This document shows, piece by piece, positions 48,801-60,700 of a stretch of 64,000 nt of DNA. The position numbers were made by a program, and so were the translations under genes. The DNA is from Burhinus oedicnemus (lineage: Eukaryota; Chordata; Aves; Charadriiformes; Burhinidae): positions 310,874 through 374,873 of the forward strand of contig VFFE01007034.1 in assembly GCA_008921705.1 (NCBI GenBank), given 5' to 3'. How positions within the stretch are numbered: position 1 is the first letter of the stretch; the number at the start of each line of letters is the position of its first letter. The notes under the pieces are model-generated. The model did no database searches and was not told the origin of the DNA. It worked only from the letters and a program-made list of their open reading frames with translations.

Positions 48801-50559
48801 TCTGTATGCGTGCCTTTTTTAAGTACTCAGACTTAAATGATTTTGAAAGAAGTTAGCAACAATAACAACAGGTTCCTGGAAGTACAGTGTTGGCTGAGCA
48901 CTGTCAATATTTGAGAATCTTACAGCTAAACATGTCTGCATCTGCTTCAGAGAAGAGACAGTTGACCCTTCAGGCATTGGGGAAGGCTCCCCACAGCCCA
49001 AGATCCAGCTGCAGACTAAGGAGAAACAAAACTCTCCCACCGCTTCAGTTGCAGGCTGCTGCATTTACAACTGACACTCCTGGCTATGATTTCTACTAGC
49101 GTTTAGCAGCAGCTGTGCCCCCAGCTGGGAGCTTTCACTTTCTATTTTTAAAATCAGTGAAATCAAGAGCATATGGGGCCTATAATTTACCATGTATTTT
49201 TAATAATAAAATCCACTCAGCAGCGTATCAGACTGTAATTCTACCCTGGAGATGCTTTGCTCCCTAGGAGATCCTTTATCAGGGCTTAATATTATACTGG
49301 GTGTGTGACATTCTCCACAATTTGCTATCATCAAAGTGTGCAGTATATCACACAAAAGCCTATGCCATACAATGTTTGTTCCCCACCACCAGGCTCAGAA
49401 GCCAATAAGTAACAACAACTTCTCACTTCGGTGAAAAATTGGAAATTGGGCTTGACAGCCAGTTACCTCCAAAATACCTTCTTATTTCTGTGTTATAACA
49501 ATAGTTAGTGAATACGATACATTTGGATACATAGCACATTTGTGCATGTAAGTGGTTTGCACCTTTAAGTGCATATACATTTTAAGCAAAGCTATGTTTT
49601 CAGGACTCAACTATTTCCAGCTAGAAGACAAAACTAAATGGGAGAATGAGGAAGAGAAAGAATTTAGGTAGTATCTGTCTAGCAGTGAGAAGAAAACTGC
49701 TAGATGGCAAAGGAATAATGTAAATGATATAATTTTTACTTGGCATAAACAAGAAAACAAGTCTTTGGGAATTACAGAGTCAATTAATATTGTTCTGTTT
49801 TTCCCCTTGGCCCTTAAAACCAAGACCACTGCTCTTCATTTCAGTAGAGGTCTAAGCTAAATGCCCTACAGCTTAATCTGGATGTCCATCAGAACTCAGC
49901 CTACTCCTAACTTAGGCTACTATAATCTTTGCATTGAAAGGTTTTGGGATTTATTTTTTTTTCTTTGAAGTCAGGAGAGTTGTACTGATGTGTAGCTGGT
50001 AAGAAATACTAGAATGGCAGATCACACAGGTCTTGAAAGAAACACGGCAGTTTCACAAATGTGCTTTTCAAGCACCTCTACAGGTAATGCAGGTAAGCAT
50101 TAACTATATAGCAACCCTTCTGGTGTTTCCATGTGAGTAAAGTTTTTATTTTTTGCCAAAGGACCTGTTTATGCCAATTGGCTTTCCTCTTCCTGGAGAT
50201 ATGTAAATTAAAACCTGGCCACATCTCCATCACTGGTGTACCTGATGGTGACCTCATTAACACCAATAAAATGAAACTCATCTACAGTTGATGGTCATCT
50301 ACTTTAATGACCAATGAAGTTTATATTAAGTTTCTCAGTTGTGTTTATATTACACTACTACACTATATTATAATTTTTGTTGTTCCTGACTGGGATGGGG
50401 AGTGGAGAAATGGGTAGAAAAATTCTGCCTGTAGAAGTTATTACTTGTCATATCCCATTTATAATTTCACATACTACACTGCATGTTACAAGAATAAATG
50501 TTCAGAATGATCATTTTAGGGCCTCAAAATCTAAGGATCTGTGAAATGATCGCTTTGAC
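42847..50559. other. Unannotated sequence
   Basis: No gene is supported over 7.7 kb. The longest frames (43576-44073 minus, 165 codons; 44000-44473 plus, 157 codons) have no recognisable domain, and their neighbouring frames are equally open. T runs with interspersed C lie at 45239-45262. Confidence 0.45.
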
Positions 50560-51060
50560 TTAGCGGCTTGAGAATGAATGAGGTGGGCAATCAGTTCTCT
50601 TCTCAGGACTGGGATGGCCTGGGAGGACTGCCGGGGGAAGCTTGCTGAGATGGTTTCTATCTCATAGGTATAAAGAAAAGCCAGCATCTAAGACAGAGAA
50701 GCCAGCATCTTTCAACAGCTCTAAATTCATGTGAAATAAAATGATGTCAAATAGAAAAGCCTGAATCCTGTTGGCAAACACCAGGAATGGAACAAAACCA
50801 ATGAGAACAATGTGGACAAAGCTACTGAGCTGAATGCCCCTAGATCTTGGAGCCAGAATTGTTTTCCTAGTGCAATCGTCCTTGCTGTGAAGCTTCTATG
50901 AATGCAATTGCTGATTGGTTTAACCCAAAGGTTAATTGGTGTGAAATAAACAAATCCTCATAGCATCATATTTGGCTTCTGCTCAGTCAGAGAGTTCTGT
51001 TTGTGTCTTATTCACTTCTCCTCTCAAACCATTTCCTACTTCATTGTCTTGTTTTTTTGT
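50560..51060 (+). mobile_element. Possible decayed LTR
   Basis: The part near 50920-51010 ('gattggtttaaccc', then 'gtgaaataaacaaatcctc', then 'atttggcttctgctcagtca') has the order CCAAT-like box (reverse), AATAAA, then U5-like text seen in some ERV1 LTRs. Ends and target duplication were not found. The resemblance may be chance. Confidence 0.22.
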
Positions 51061-54000
51061 TACTCAGCCAGTTATCTGTAAAACTTACCACTAATAAATA
51101 CCACTGTTTAGGGTGACACCTATTTACAAGGGCAGTGCTCATCATCCATAGCCATCTTGTCAGCTGAACTTAGTAAAAAAGGCTCTGGAGAACCAAGCAA
51201 ATACTTTAGCTTCTAGATCATCAGACTGTTCTCCTCTAGCACTATCTGATGTAGTTACAATTGACTCACTTAAAAGACTAAACTGGAAACCGAAAAGTAG
51301 CTTGGCAAATAATGTCCCATACTTGAACCTGCTTTGGCACTGGGACAGATAAGATTACTTAATAGGGCTTTCCCATCTCTGGTTTCTGAATTCTCCATTG
51401 ATTTCAGGAAATGGTGAGTCAATAAGTTAGCAGATACTTCTGTTTGTCTGTTTTGCTGGCTCCTTTATTTGGTCTATATCTCTTGTTTACTCTGGGAATA
51501 AAAAAAAACCAAAACAACATCCCAAAACATATGATGCAAGTAGGGAGACACAGTGGTCAAAGCCAAATGAGGTTAAATAAAAATTTCTTATAACACAGTT
51601 CAGAAGGTAATGACTTCTGAGCTTGTCTTCAGGTTGTCTGGTGGATCTGGCTCAAAAATTATTTCTTCTTCCTTAACCAGGCACATGGTTCAGAAAGAGT
51701 TTTCATCCATGTCAAACACCTTCCATATCGAGACAGCAAATTGACTGGCTTTCAGACCACAAAGGCAGCATCCCGCCCATAGCTGGACATGCATGAGGAT
51801 TGCCTGATTTTTATTAGTTAGGACAGGAAAGTGAAGGATTAGCAGTTGGAGTAAGAGTTAGTCAAAGTCCTGGGACAGTTTGTGTACAGAGATACACACA
51901 ACCTTGCCAATGCATGAGAAGCTTTCTTGTGGTGTTTGAAGCTTGAAGCTTTCCTACACAGAGGTTACCAACTAGTTTAATTTCTCTGACAAACACAAAC
52001 CTACTAGGAGCTTAGAAGAAAGTAACAGTCATTTTCACTTTTTGACCTGAGGTAGAAGTTCAGCTCATGTTCCTGGCATTGAATCAGTCTCAAAGCAGCC
52101 ATCTTCTGTGTTATATTTATAGTGATGTTCCAAGAACAAAAAAAGACAAAAGAGCCCACCCATCTCATGAAACATGACTTTGAGGTGATTAAACCATCTG
52201 GTAAAACAGAGAAAGATGAATTGAGGTTGAACATTGTGACACAGGCTTCAAAATGTCAGAACTGCTGGTACAAAAGAAACTGGACCAATGCACCTCTTTC
52301 TTATCTCCTCCTATGCCAGGAGAGGCTACTGCTCTGATGAAGCGGTGGAAGGGCAGAGGTATTGAAGAGACTCTGAGCAAAACTGTGAATGTGGATGTCA
52401 GCAGCAGGCAAGGCAGTACACAGCAGAAGGCGCCAAGCTGCTCCTGTCAAGCTGGCACATCCACATGGCACAAAGCCTTTCTGTGATACTAGATCAGGTC
52501 CAGAAGTACAGCTCAGCAGCCCTACCTCTCCTGCTCATTCCATGGCGCGGTGAAAATAAACGCATTGTACCACTGAGGCTGAAATGCTGAGCCATTATTT
52601 TTCTTTCATAATGTCCGTTTCCAAGCTGGCTATGTTGCTGTGCCAGGGATAATGTGGGTAACGTTCACTGTGAAACACTGGCAGCGGGTGGTTTTCTAGG
52701 AGGTTTCTCTGCTCATTGGCAAAGAGAAAATACCTCCTTCACACCACCACACATGCCTACTAGAGGAACAAAGAACAGAGCATTGCCTTCTCCAGACATA
52801 CACTTGCCAGGTCAGTACTTTAAAGGGCCTGCAAGTCCCCAGGAGCACCCAAAGCACTGCCTTAAACACCATATATATCCTAGCTTACAAGATGCATCCT
52901 TGCATGGATGCGCAGTCCCCCTACCAAGACTGTGTGCCTGCAGCCTCTTCTGAGTCCCCATCCCAGGAGGAAACTACTCCTGGGCTGCATATCCAACAAA
53001 AGCCCCGAAAAACACAGCATGACCTCACCAGGGAGCACCGACAATGTCACTAACAGGTTGTAAACTGTGCAACTGGAAAGCAATATCCCTCTTTCTCCAC
53101 ATTACCGTTTCCACTCCTGGCTCTGAACGCGATATCATCTGCTCAGAAGCTGGTCAGGGGAGCTCTGCATAATAGAGCTCTGCCTCCCTCAACAGAGGCT
53201 GAGGAAGGAGGGAGATGCTCTGCATTAAGCCTGGTGAGGAAGATTAGAGAGTAAGGAATATTAGGATATTTTGTTTCCCAACTCCCTTTATGCAAGTAAA
53301 TGAGGTCTAAATGGCTCCTGAGAGGAGACAGAAGACCTCAAGTTAAGCACTTTCCAGAAAGTAAGCAAGCAAGTCTCCCTACCCACTCCCCTCCCCAAGT
53401 CTGTCTGTTAATGTAAATTTTCAGGAATTATCCTTTTAAGAGATAAAGGGGAGAGAAGGAACAGAGAATATGATTGTGCCTTGCAGCCAGTTTGAGAGGG
53501 GAGCTGAGCTGGGTTTGGCATAATGCCAATTTGCTGGCTCAAATTTCACCTGTAAAAGCCCTGTAGACATTAAAAAAGCATTCATTATCCATCCAGACAC
53601 AAAAAACTCATTATACTCTATTTTTCCAATCCTGCTAACTATGCATGAACTGTTCCTGCTGAAGGACAGTATTACCTGCTTCCTTCAGATTACTTGCCGA
53701 TCACAGCAGCTCATGGGGTTTTGTTTTTAATGAGATGGAAGGTTCTTTGGCTGGACTTCTCCCAAATGACTATGGACCTACATGTGCGGGTTCCTAGTTC
53801 CTCTTTAAAGGGCTCATCTACAAGCATGACCCCAAGGCCTGGTCATCTCTCCCACTTCTTAGGACGTTCACATAGAACAGTCAAGTGACTTGTTGCTTGT
53901 AGCCACATGAGTTCAGCTAGAATCTGGTAGCCCCTGACTGAGGCATTTTCCACCATTTCTGTCTATAAAAAACCTTGTGCTGACTATCAAAGGATACGAA

Positions 54001-54639
54001 ATTTCTTCCATAACGTATTTAGGCATTTTTGTGCAAATTTTCTTTCTGCATACTACAGAAAGGTCTATCTTGAATTTAATGATGAATGTAGACATCCCTA
54101 TTGAAAGGCTTAGCTGAACCCTGTAATGAGAGTTATTTCAGTTCTACGTGTACTTTTATTAGAACTTCGGCTTCAAGAGGAAATGTGTTGTAGCTACCCT
54201 TAGCCATGACATCACAGCTGCTAGCACAGCAATAACCTCTGAGCACCACCGTTAGCACTTTTCCCTAAGTGAAGGCAACTATTGTATCTGGTGGTCAGAC
54301 GCTAAGATAAACTTTGGCAGTGAATTAGCAGGCTGCATCTCACAGGTGCTATGCTGGGTGTGTTCCCTGCCAGTTACTTACAGGCTGAAACCAGGATCCT
54401 TGCGATCTGAAGACAGCAAGTCCATCAGGTTACCCAAAGGAGTGTGTACGCAGGACCTTGTCTCAGCTAACACCTGGCTTTATTTCAGTCAGATGACTAG
54501 TAAGAAATTTCCACCCAAGTTACAGTATTGCAAAATGCCACCAATTGTTCTGTGTTTGCTATGCAAAACCCTTACACCAGAGCCACACTAATAGGAGAGG
54601 AGTAAGTGTGCGGTATATGGCAGTGAATTTACTCTGGGG
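51061..54639. other. Unannotated sequence
   Basis: I recognise no gene or repeat. Open frames stay below 100 codons and have no family motifs. There is a short A-rich run near 51501-51511. Confidence 0.5.
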
Positions 54640-54766
54640 CTGGGGTTCCCAAAGCGGTGGTGTGTTGTTATTCTGTGAGCAGCCAAATGCCTCCTCCTGC
54701 TCATACATGTATGTGACAGCCACTGCCTGTTTTAATACCAGAGCCAAGTGTTTTTGGGAACCCTTG
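54640..54766. mobile_element. Possible hAT-type MITE remnant
   Basis: GGGTTCCCAAA (54643-54653) is repeated as its exact inverse at 54753-54763, so a 127-bp block has 11-bp perfect inverted ends. The outer forms, CTGGGGTTCCCAAA and CAAGGGTTCCCAAA, resemble the terminal inverted repeats of hAT/Charlie elements (CAGGGGTTCCCAAAC type). The flanking eight bases do not match, so a target duplication is not preserved. A chance hairpin is possible. Confidence 0.38.
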
Positions 54767-55975
54767 CTTAAAGCCATGTTACAGCTTTTGCCTCGAGACC
54801 CAAAGGTAATTTGGGACCCTATTTTTTTCTAAGGAAAGGTACTTCAGCTTGCATACACTCTTCTATGCAGCCCTGATTTCACAATAGCAGGTACTGGCAG
54901 TGAGCAATGCTTAACAAAACACCTAAACACTACCCAGGTTCCTGCAAAGTGAAAGCACAACAGAAACAGAGGGGTAGGGCAGGCTTTTCTTGTCATGGCT
55001 AAAGGCATCCTGCACAGGAGCGGTTTTTCTCTATGCAGATTCCTTGGAAGAGATTAAGATGGTAGAGTGAGAGGGACACAGTCTCAGTAGGTGAATTGCC
55101 TCTTATTTGGGAACCCAGGTCCCAGACTGGATGGTTGGCAGGCCAGTTGGCTCCATCCGATATAAGAGGGTCCTGGAGCCAGAGAGAAATTGCAACGCGA
55201 TGCTAAGTGAAGTGCCAGCCCTGCAATGAGGGGCTGTGAGACAGCAGGCAGTTGAGTGAATCTTCAACCAGAAACTGTGAGACTTGGCAGGTCTGGGATT
55301 GGCACTGCAAAACAGTTGCAAAACTAGCCTGAGGTGACAGCAGGGTGTATGAAGAATCTTGTATTCCTCATACTTACAAAGACTACAGAGAAACCACCAG
55401 CCCCAGGCTTTCTTCAGCTCTACGGTCACTTGAAAACTATAGCAAAGCTGTATTTTGAGGCAAAGACAAAGACCTAATAAAGTGAATGGAGAAGATCTGA
55501 TTGTTTTCCTGCAGCTTTTGGTCTATGCCTCCCCAACTAGGTGGCTGAATTCTTGTTAAAGCAATCGCATGGCAAATCTTTGCATGTACGTGCATCGTGT
55601 GAGGATTAATATAAATGCTTTTCATTTCCCATGTTTATTTCTCCAAAGGGCATGGAGGGAAACTGCAAGAAAAGTCTTGAATAGTGAGAAGTATTTGGAG
55701 CTGGATCCCTTGCAGTCACTTCCAAAGGTTTTTTCCCTCCATAGCTGCTTTCTGCTCCCACACTTGACCTTTATCTGTTTTTCCTCTTGATCCCTAGTAG
55801 TTTTTTTCACACAAGTTCCCATGCTGTACGCTTACAATGCTACAATTTAAGAGTAGGAGAAGAGAATTCCTATTTTTAGTTCCAGCATATAAATGTTATC
55901 TAGGGACAGGTCATTTTGTCCTAAGTGATCAAGCAGAAAAAAGGATACGGCAACAAATAAAACCTTAGAAAGGCT
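54767..55975. other. Unannotated sequence
   Basis: I see no gene or repeat. The 108-codon minus-strand frame at 55103-55429 shows no conserved motif. Confidence 0.5.
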
Positions 55976-56160
55976 ATTCATGTGGTTAAGGCATTAGCCT
56001 GTTAATTCTGGAGATTTGTGTTCCTTTTTGGGCTCTCCTATAGTCTCCTTAGGACCCTCATGGGTTAATTTCTGTTCCTGACTTCTCTTCCTGTAATATG
56101 GGGGTAATGATAACCTATCTAACAGCTTGGTGCAATGAGGATAAATTAATTACTATGTGA
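55976..56160 (+). repeat. MIR-type SINE (ancient tRNA-derived)
   Basis: In order: a box-A-like 'gtggttaaggcattagcctg', 'ctggagatttgtgttc', then 'ttctcttcctgtaatatggg', 'ggtaatgataacctatctaa' and 'gtgcaatgaggataaatta'. This is the order of MIR: ggttaagagc, ctggagtcag...gttc, cagtttcctcatctgtaaaatgggg, ataatagtacctacc, gttgtgaggattaaat. It is well diverged, as expected of a repeat older than birds. Confidence 0.62.
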
Positions 56161-57239
56161 CAGATTTTCAAACACATTAGTACTTACTGCCATAGCAAAG
56201 CCTTTTATGTAAACAAATACCCCTGGGAAAACAAGAGGCTGGATTTAAAGGTTGCTTTTGAGGTAAATTCCTATACCAGCACTCCCACCATGGGCACACA
56301 CCCACAACAAAGAAAAAAATAGGACTAATGTACAGTGTCATGCTTTAAAGATCTTGAAAATCAGCCGAATCTGTAAAATGCTAAGGAGACTTAAAGCAGT
56401 ACTTACACATCCTGGGGCTAATTCTCAGGAATGCTGAATACCCTCTGCTCCCCACTGACTCTGACTTGTCCACACTCAGCAAATTCAGATGTAAAATAAT
56501 CATTTAGTGAACAAAAGGCATTTGAATGAATCCTTATTCCTCAGCCAGCGTATTTTCACGAATACAAACACCCTTACCATAAGAAGTTCCACCAAGCTCA
56601 ACTGCTGTGGCATCTGCAAGCTAGGTGAAAAACTGGGAGATCTGTAGCTTAAAATACCAAAAAATGTAGGGATTATTTCTTTTCTCCCTAACTTATTGTT
56701 CCCCTGACCCATGAAAGTGTCCTTTTGTGGCTCCCAAGAATGCAACCAGGAAGGAAAAAAGGGTGAGGATTTTGCCATTATTTTCTCCAGTCTCAAGGAT
56801 GACCTTGGGCCTCCCCTAACCTCTCATATGCATCCCTGAGTCCCAAGAGCTTCAGCAGCAGGTGAGCGCACTCCAAAAACCACTGGCAGATGGGAATCCT
56901 TCTCCTTTGCACCAGTTTTTCTTCATAAGGTTCTGGGTGAAGAGTGTTATTTTCCACCCTGTCAAAAACCATTATGACAGGTTTGAGTGGGGGAGGTATT
57001 TGGTCCTTTCTCAGAAAAGCAGCTGGTTTGTTTCTACTTGAAAATGGAGCTCAATTCCTCTCTGGACTGAGACAGTTTTTAAAACTCAATTAACAATAAC
57101 ACGTGGCTTTTGGGGATGTGATTGAACCAACGCTTCCCTGTCTGAAAACACTTAGCCTTTGAGGAAGTTAACATCCAGACCTGTGCTCGGTGTTTAACCA
57201 TAGTTAAATGCTTCCTTTGAGGGTGTGTTGGTTTTTATA
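56161..57239. other. Unannotated sequence upstream of CpG island
   Basis: No gene or repeat is recognised. If the CpG island is a promoter, this flank or the opposite one would hold distal control elements; nothing specific is visible. Confidence 0.45.
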
Positions 57240-57770
57240 GGTGCAGAAGAGGCACCAAGGTGCGATGGTGTGAACTGCTAACCGGGGAAGCGGTGTGGGA
57301 CCGGGCTTGGCCACACAGAGGCTGGCAGGCCAGAAGTCCAGCGCGACAACACAGCGGGGTGCGATGTGTCACCACTCCCCTCATCGGCAACGTGTCCAGC
57401 CAAGCCCAGGCAGATCAAAACCTGAAAAACAAATCAAAGTAAATTCCAGCCTGAAAGGCACACAAAGCTCGTGCCCAGTACGCGAGCCCCCATCCTTCAT
57501 CCACGCATCATGGAACATTTGCTTGTAGCAGCGCGCGCCGAGCGCGCAGCGCACTGGAAGGGAAATACCGGAGGGGCAGTCAACACTGAGGTCCCTGTTT
57601 GCCAACCGGGGCACGCTCCTTCGGGCTTGGCCGCATCACCGCTCCTCGCTGGTGACCAGCTTCGCCTCAGACCCACCTCAGAGCTCTCTGTTTTTTTTGG
57701 CGGGGCTTGCGACCCCGGGCAACCCAGCCCAGTGTTTGAGCCTTGCCCAGCGCGTTGCAGAACGGAGAAC
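57240..57770. promoter_or_regulatory. CpG island, candidate host promoter
   Basis: GC content and CpG density rise sharply against the AT-rich, CpG-poor surroundings. By eye there are about 35 CpGs in about 530 bases, including a dense cluster of alternating GCGC at about 57531-57552. No transposon explains it. Such islands usually mark vertebrate promoters, including those of long non-coding RNAs. I see no TATA box and no convincing first exon or splice donor, so the direction of transcription is unknown. Two long opposing frames (118 codons plus, 272 codons minus) overlap it, probably because GC-rich DNA has few stops. Confidence 0.65.
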
Positions 57771-60700
57771 ACATGTTTTTTTGTTTCAAAGATATTGCTT
57801 AAAATAACTCCATCTCTAGAAAGTTGAAGTTGGACAGTAGCCCCCCCCACCCCTTTCCTCTCACTCTCCCCTCTTTGTACAGCTGTGGCTCCCATGAGGA
57901 CCCAAAGACAGATGTGCCATGAGGATCTGGTTATCATTCCTCCTTCCCACCCCCCACCAAAAAACAGATTATATGTAAGTGTATTTCTTTCTCTGGGCTG
58001 CTGGACAACAGCAAGTGTCTGTGAGAAGAAGGGGGGAAGGAAAGCACTGGCTGAAAAACATCCCCTGCCCCCTCTCCCCCCTCCCTGTCGTTCTGTGCTC
58101 TCTTCAAACACGTTTTTAAACATACCAGTTTTGGTCTGGTTTCCTGGATGGCACATCTTCATGTCTAGCTGGGCTCCATCCATTACCTCATGAGACAGGC
58201 TAGGACCAAGGTGACAAGATTGATGAAACATTTTGAGCGAGGGGAATAGGTGAGGAAACCTTCCAGGACAGCAGTGGAAATGGGGCAAAGGGGTACTTCT
58301 ATATGTTAAAGTCATCGAACAAGTCTGTTTCAGGAGGTAAAAGGTAATTTATATTCTAGAGAGATAATTTGGCATTCCCTCTTTGTTTGTCCTACCAAAA
58401 TGATGAACTGACTAATTTAATTTTATTTTATTTATTTTTTATTTTAAATTCAGTACCTGAATTTGTCCATGTTTCTTTTTTTTTTTGTGGTTTGGAGGGG
58501 GGTGAATTAAAATGCCTGCCTTACCTAGAGTTCAGAAGTAACCAAATTACTTCCACTTCTGGAGGGTCCTATATTTTATTCCAAATTGGCACAAGATCTG
58601 TTCAGTTATTCTTAGCCTTGCTGACACCTTTTTGCTTTTGTTACATTAATACATGGATGTGAAGAGGGAAGGGACCCTGAGTTCTGGATCCTGTTCCACT
58701 GAGCTGCTAATTCACATTAAGAAAGGTCAAGTCTAATAGAGCGCTGCCTTATGTTGAGGCCAAGAGGAAAAGGATTTCATCTGAAAACTCACTTTCCAGG
58801 TGTATTAACCTCTTCAAGTGCCATTAGGCTGCATATGTGTCACAGCAGCAGCTCTTTTATGGAGGAGCCCAGATAAACTGGCTTATTGCTTAGCTTTCAA
58901 CTCCAGTTCTCTACAGCTCAGATCACAGCTCTGCTATGGTTCCTGGTCTGCTTAATCTCACCTTGTGTCAGGCTGTTGCCTGCTAGGAGTAAAGACACTC
59001 CTCTCTACTAGGATGTACAGTTTGTACATGTCTGTTTATATATGAGGGCATTCTATACAGCGTGAAGAAAGGCAGCGAAACCAACTATACAGGATCATTT
59101 AATCAAAACTTCGGGATTTCTGTAGGCAAACACAAAGGTACCCTCACAGGTGAAGGGGAAGATTTTTGCTTCCTTGGGAAAGCTAGAAGGGTGAGGAGCT
59201 ACTATGTAGAGAGAGTTGATCTTTGCTACTTGTATTCCAGGGTGAAGTGAGTAGCCTAGAGGTACTGGCTTCTGAGGAGTGTCTGCCTGAAACCCTAAAT
59301 ACGTGGTTGCCAAATATGAAGAGGAAAGAGAGAGGAAAGCTAGATGGCTGCTCAGAGGGTGCTCAGGGAGATGGAAACAAAATTTACCATTTGCTATCTG
59401 ATGGACAGAAACACATCTGTTTATCTTAAGCAGATAAGAGGTACAGGGAGTGGAAGAAAATTTGGTTTTGTTAAAACAGAGAAATACTGATCATGGTATT
59501 TAACCACATCACAAAACCTGAAGCTCATTTGAACACTAAGAAAACAAAACTCTGGGCTCAGCCTCAAGGGAAAGAGCAAACAATTTACTTTTCACTCTGT
59601 GTCAGTTCAGACTGAGTTAAGAAACCCTTTCGTATGAGAGGGGCAGAACGTGATGAACAAAACAAAGCAAAACCACCACTACCAGATTCCAGGTGGTTCT
59701 ACGCAGAGCTTGGTATTGATCTGACTTCTGCAAAGGGAGAGCAGTCTAGCGGGCAGTTTAGCGAATGCAGATGCGCAGCGAACATTGGCTTGCAGTGCCC
59801 AAATTAACTTGTTAAAATGCAAAAAGACTGCAAAAGGAAATGAAAACAAAACAAGAGAGATGTCCCATCTGTGTATATTCTACTCTTTCAGGATGTCTAC
59901 TTCTACAGAGAATCTTTTTCATTAACCTCAAAACAGTTCATTTTCAAATCTTCTTTTTTGAAGAAGAGCTACTTTAGTGGTGGATTTTTCTTCTAAATAT
60001 ACAAAGTTTAATTTATATCCTCAGTGAGAGTACATGTGTGACATAGGCCGCATTTTTAATATACATTTCTATGCACATGGAAAAGTAACAGTTTCTGAAA
60101 CATTTAATGAAAGCTGTGTATGATCTCTTCTAAAGTTCCTTTGGACAGTGGTGATTTCAAATAAAGCATAGAGCTAGCACTAGTGTTGACACAGTACACC
60201 AGAAAAGCTGTGCCTTTCCTCACGAGCAAGGGCAGGAGAGAAACCACACTAACCAGGAGATACAATGGGAGACAGGGGTGACATTGCAGAGGTGTCGCTG
60301 GAGAGCAAAGGGATGAACCCCCAGCCAGCAGCAAACAGTGCTCTCGGTCTGCGCTGCCCTTTTCCAGGCACTCTGACGCCCCGCGAGGCTGGCAAGCACC
60401 CTCCCTCCAGGAGGGGAACTCCCTCAACGTTGGCTGGGAGAAGAAATTCAAGTCTTTGCCCTGTGTCCTTCGAGAAAACAAGAATCTCTCAGTTTGCGTT
60501 TATGAGAAGATTTCGCATTTCATTCCAGCTGGAGGGAAAAAGAGAGAGAAAAAACACACCCTTTTCTTAGCCAGGCTGGAGGTTGTCTGTGCACACAGGC
60601 TGGGACTGTAGATTATTCCACAATGGTTTGAGTGTACCCTACTTCCCACCCCTGCTGAGATAGTCTCATTCCCAGGGGAAAGCAGCACATCCTACGATAT

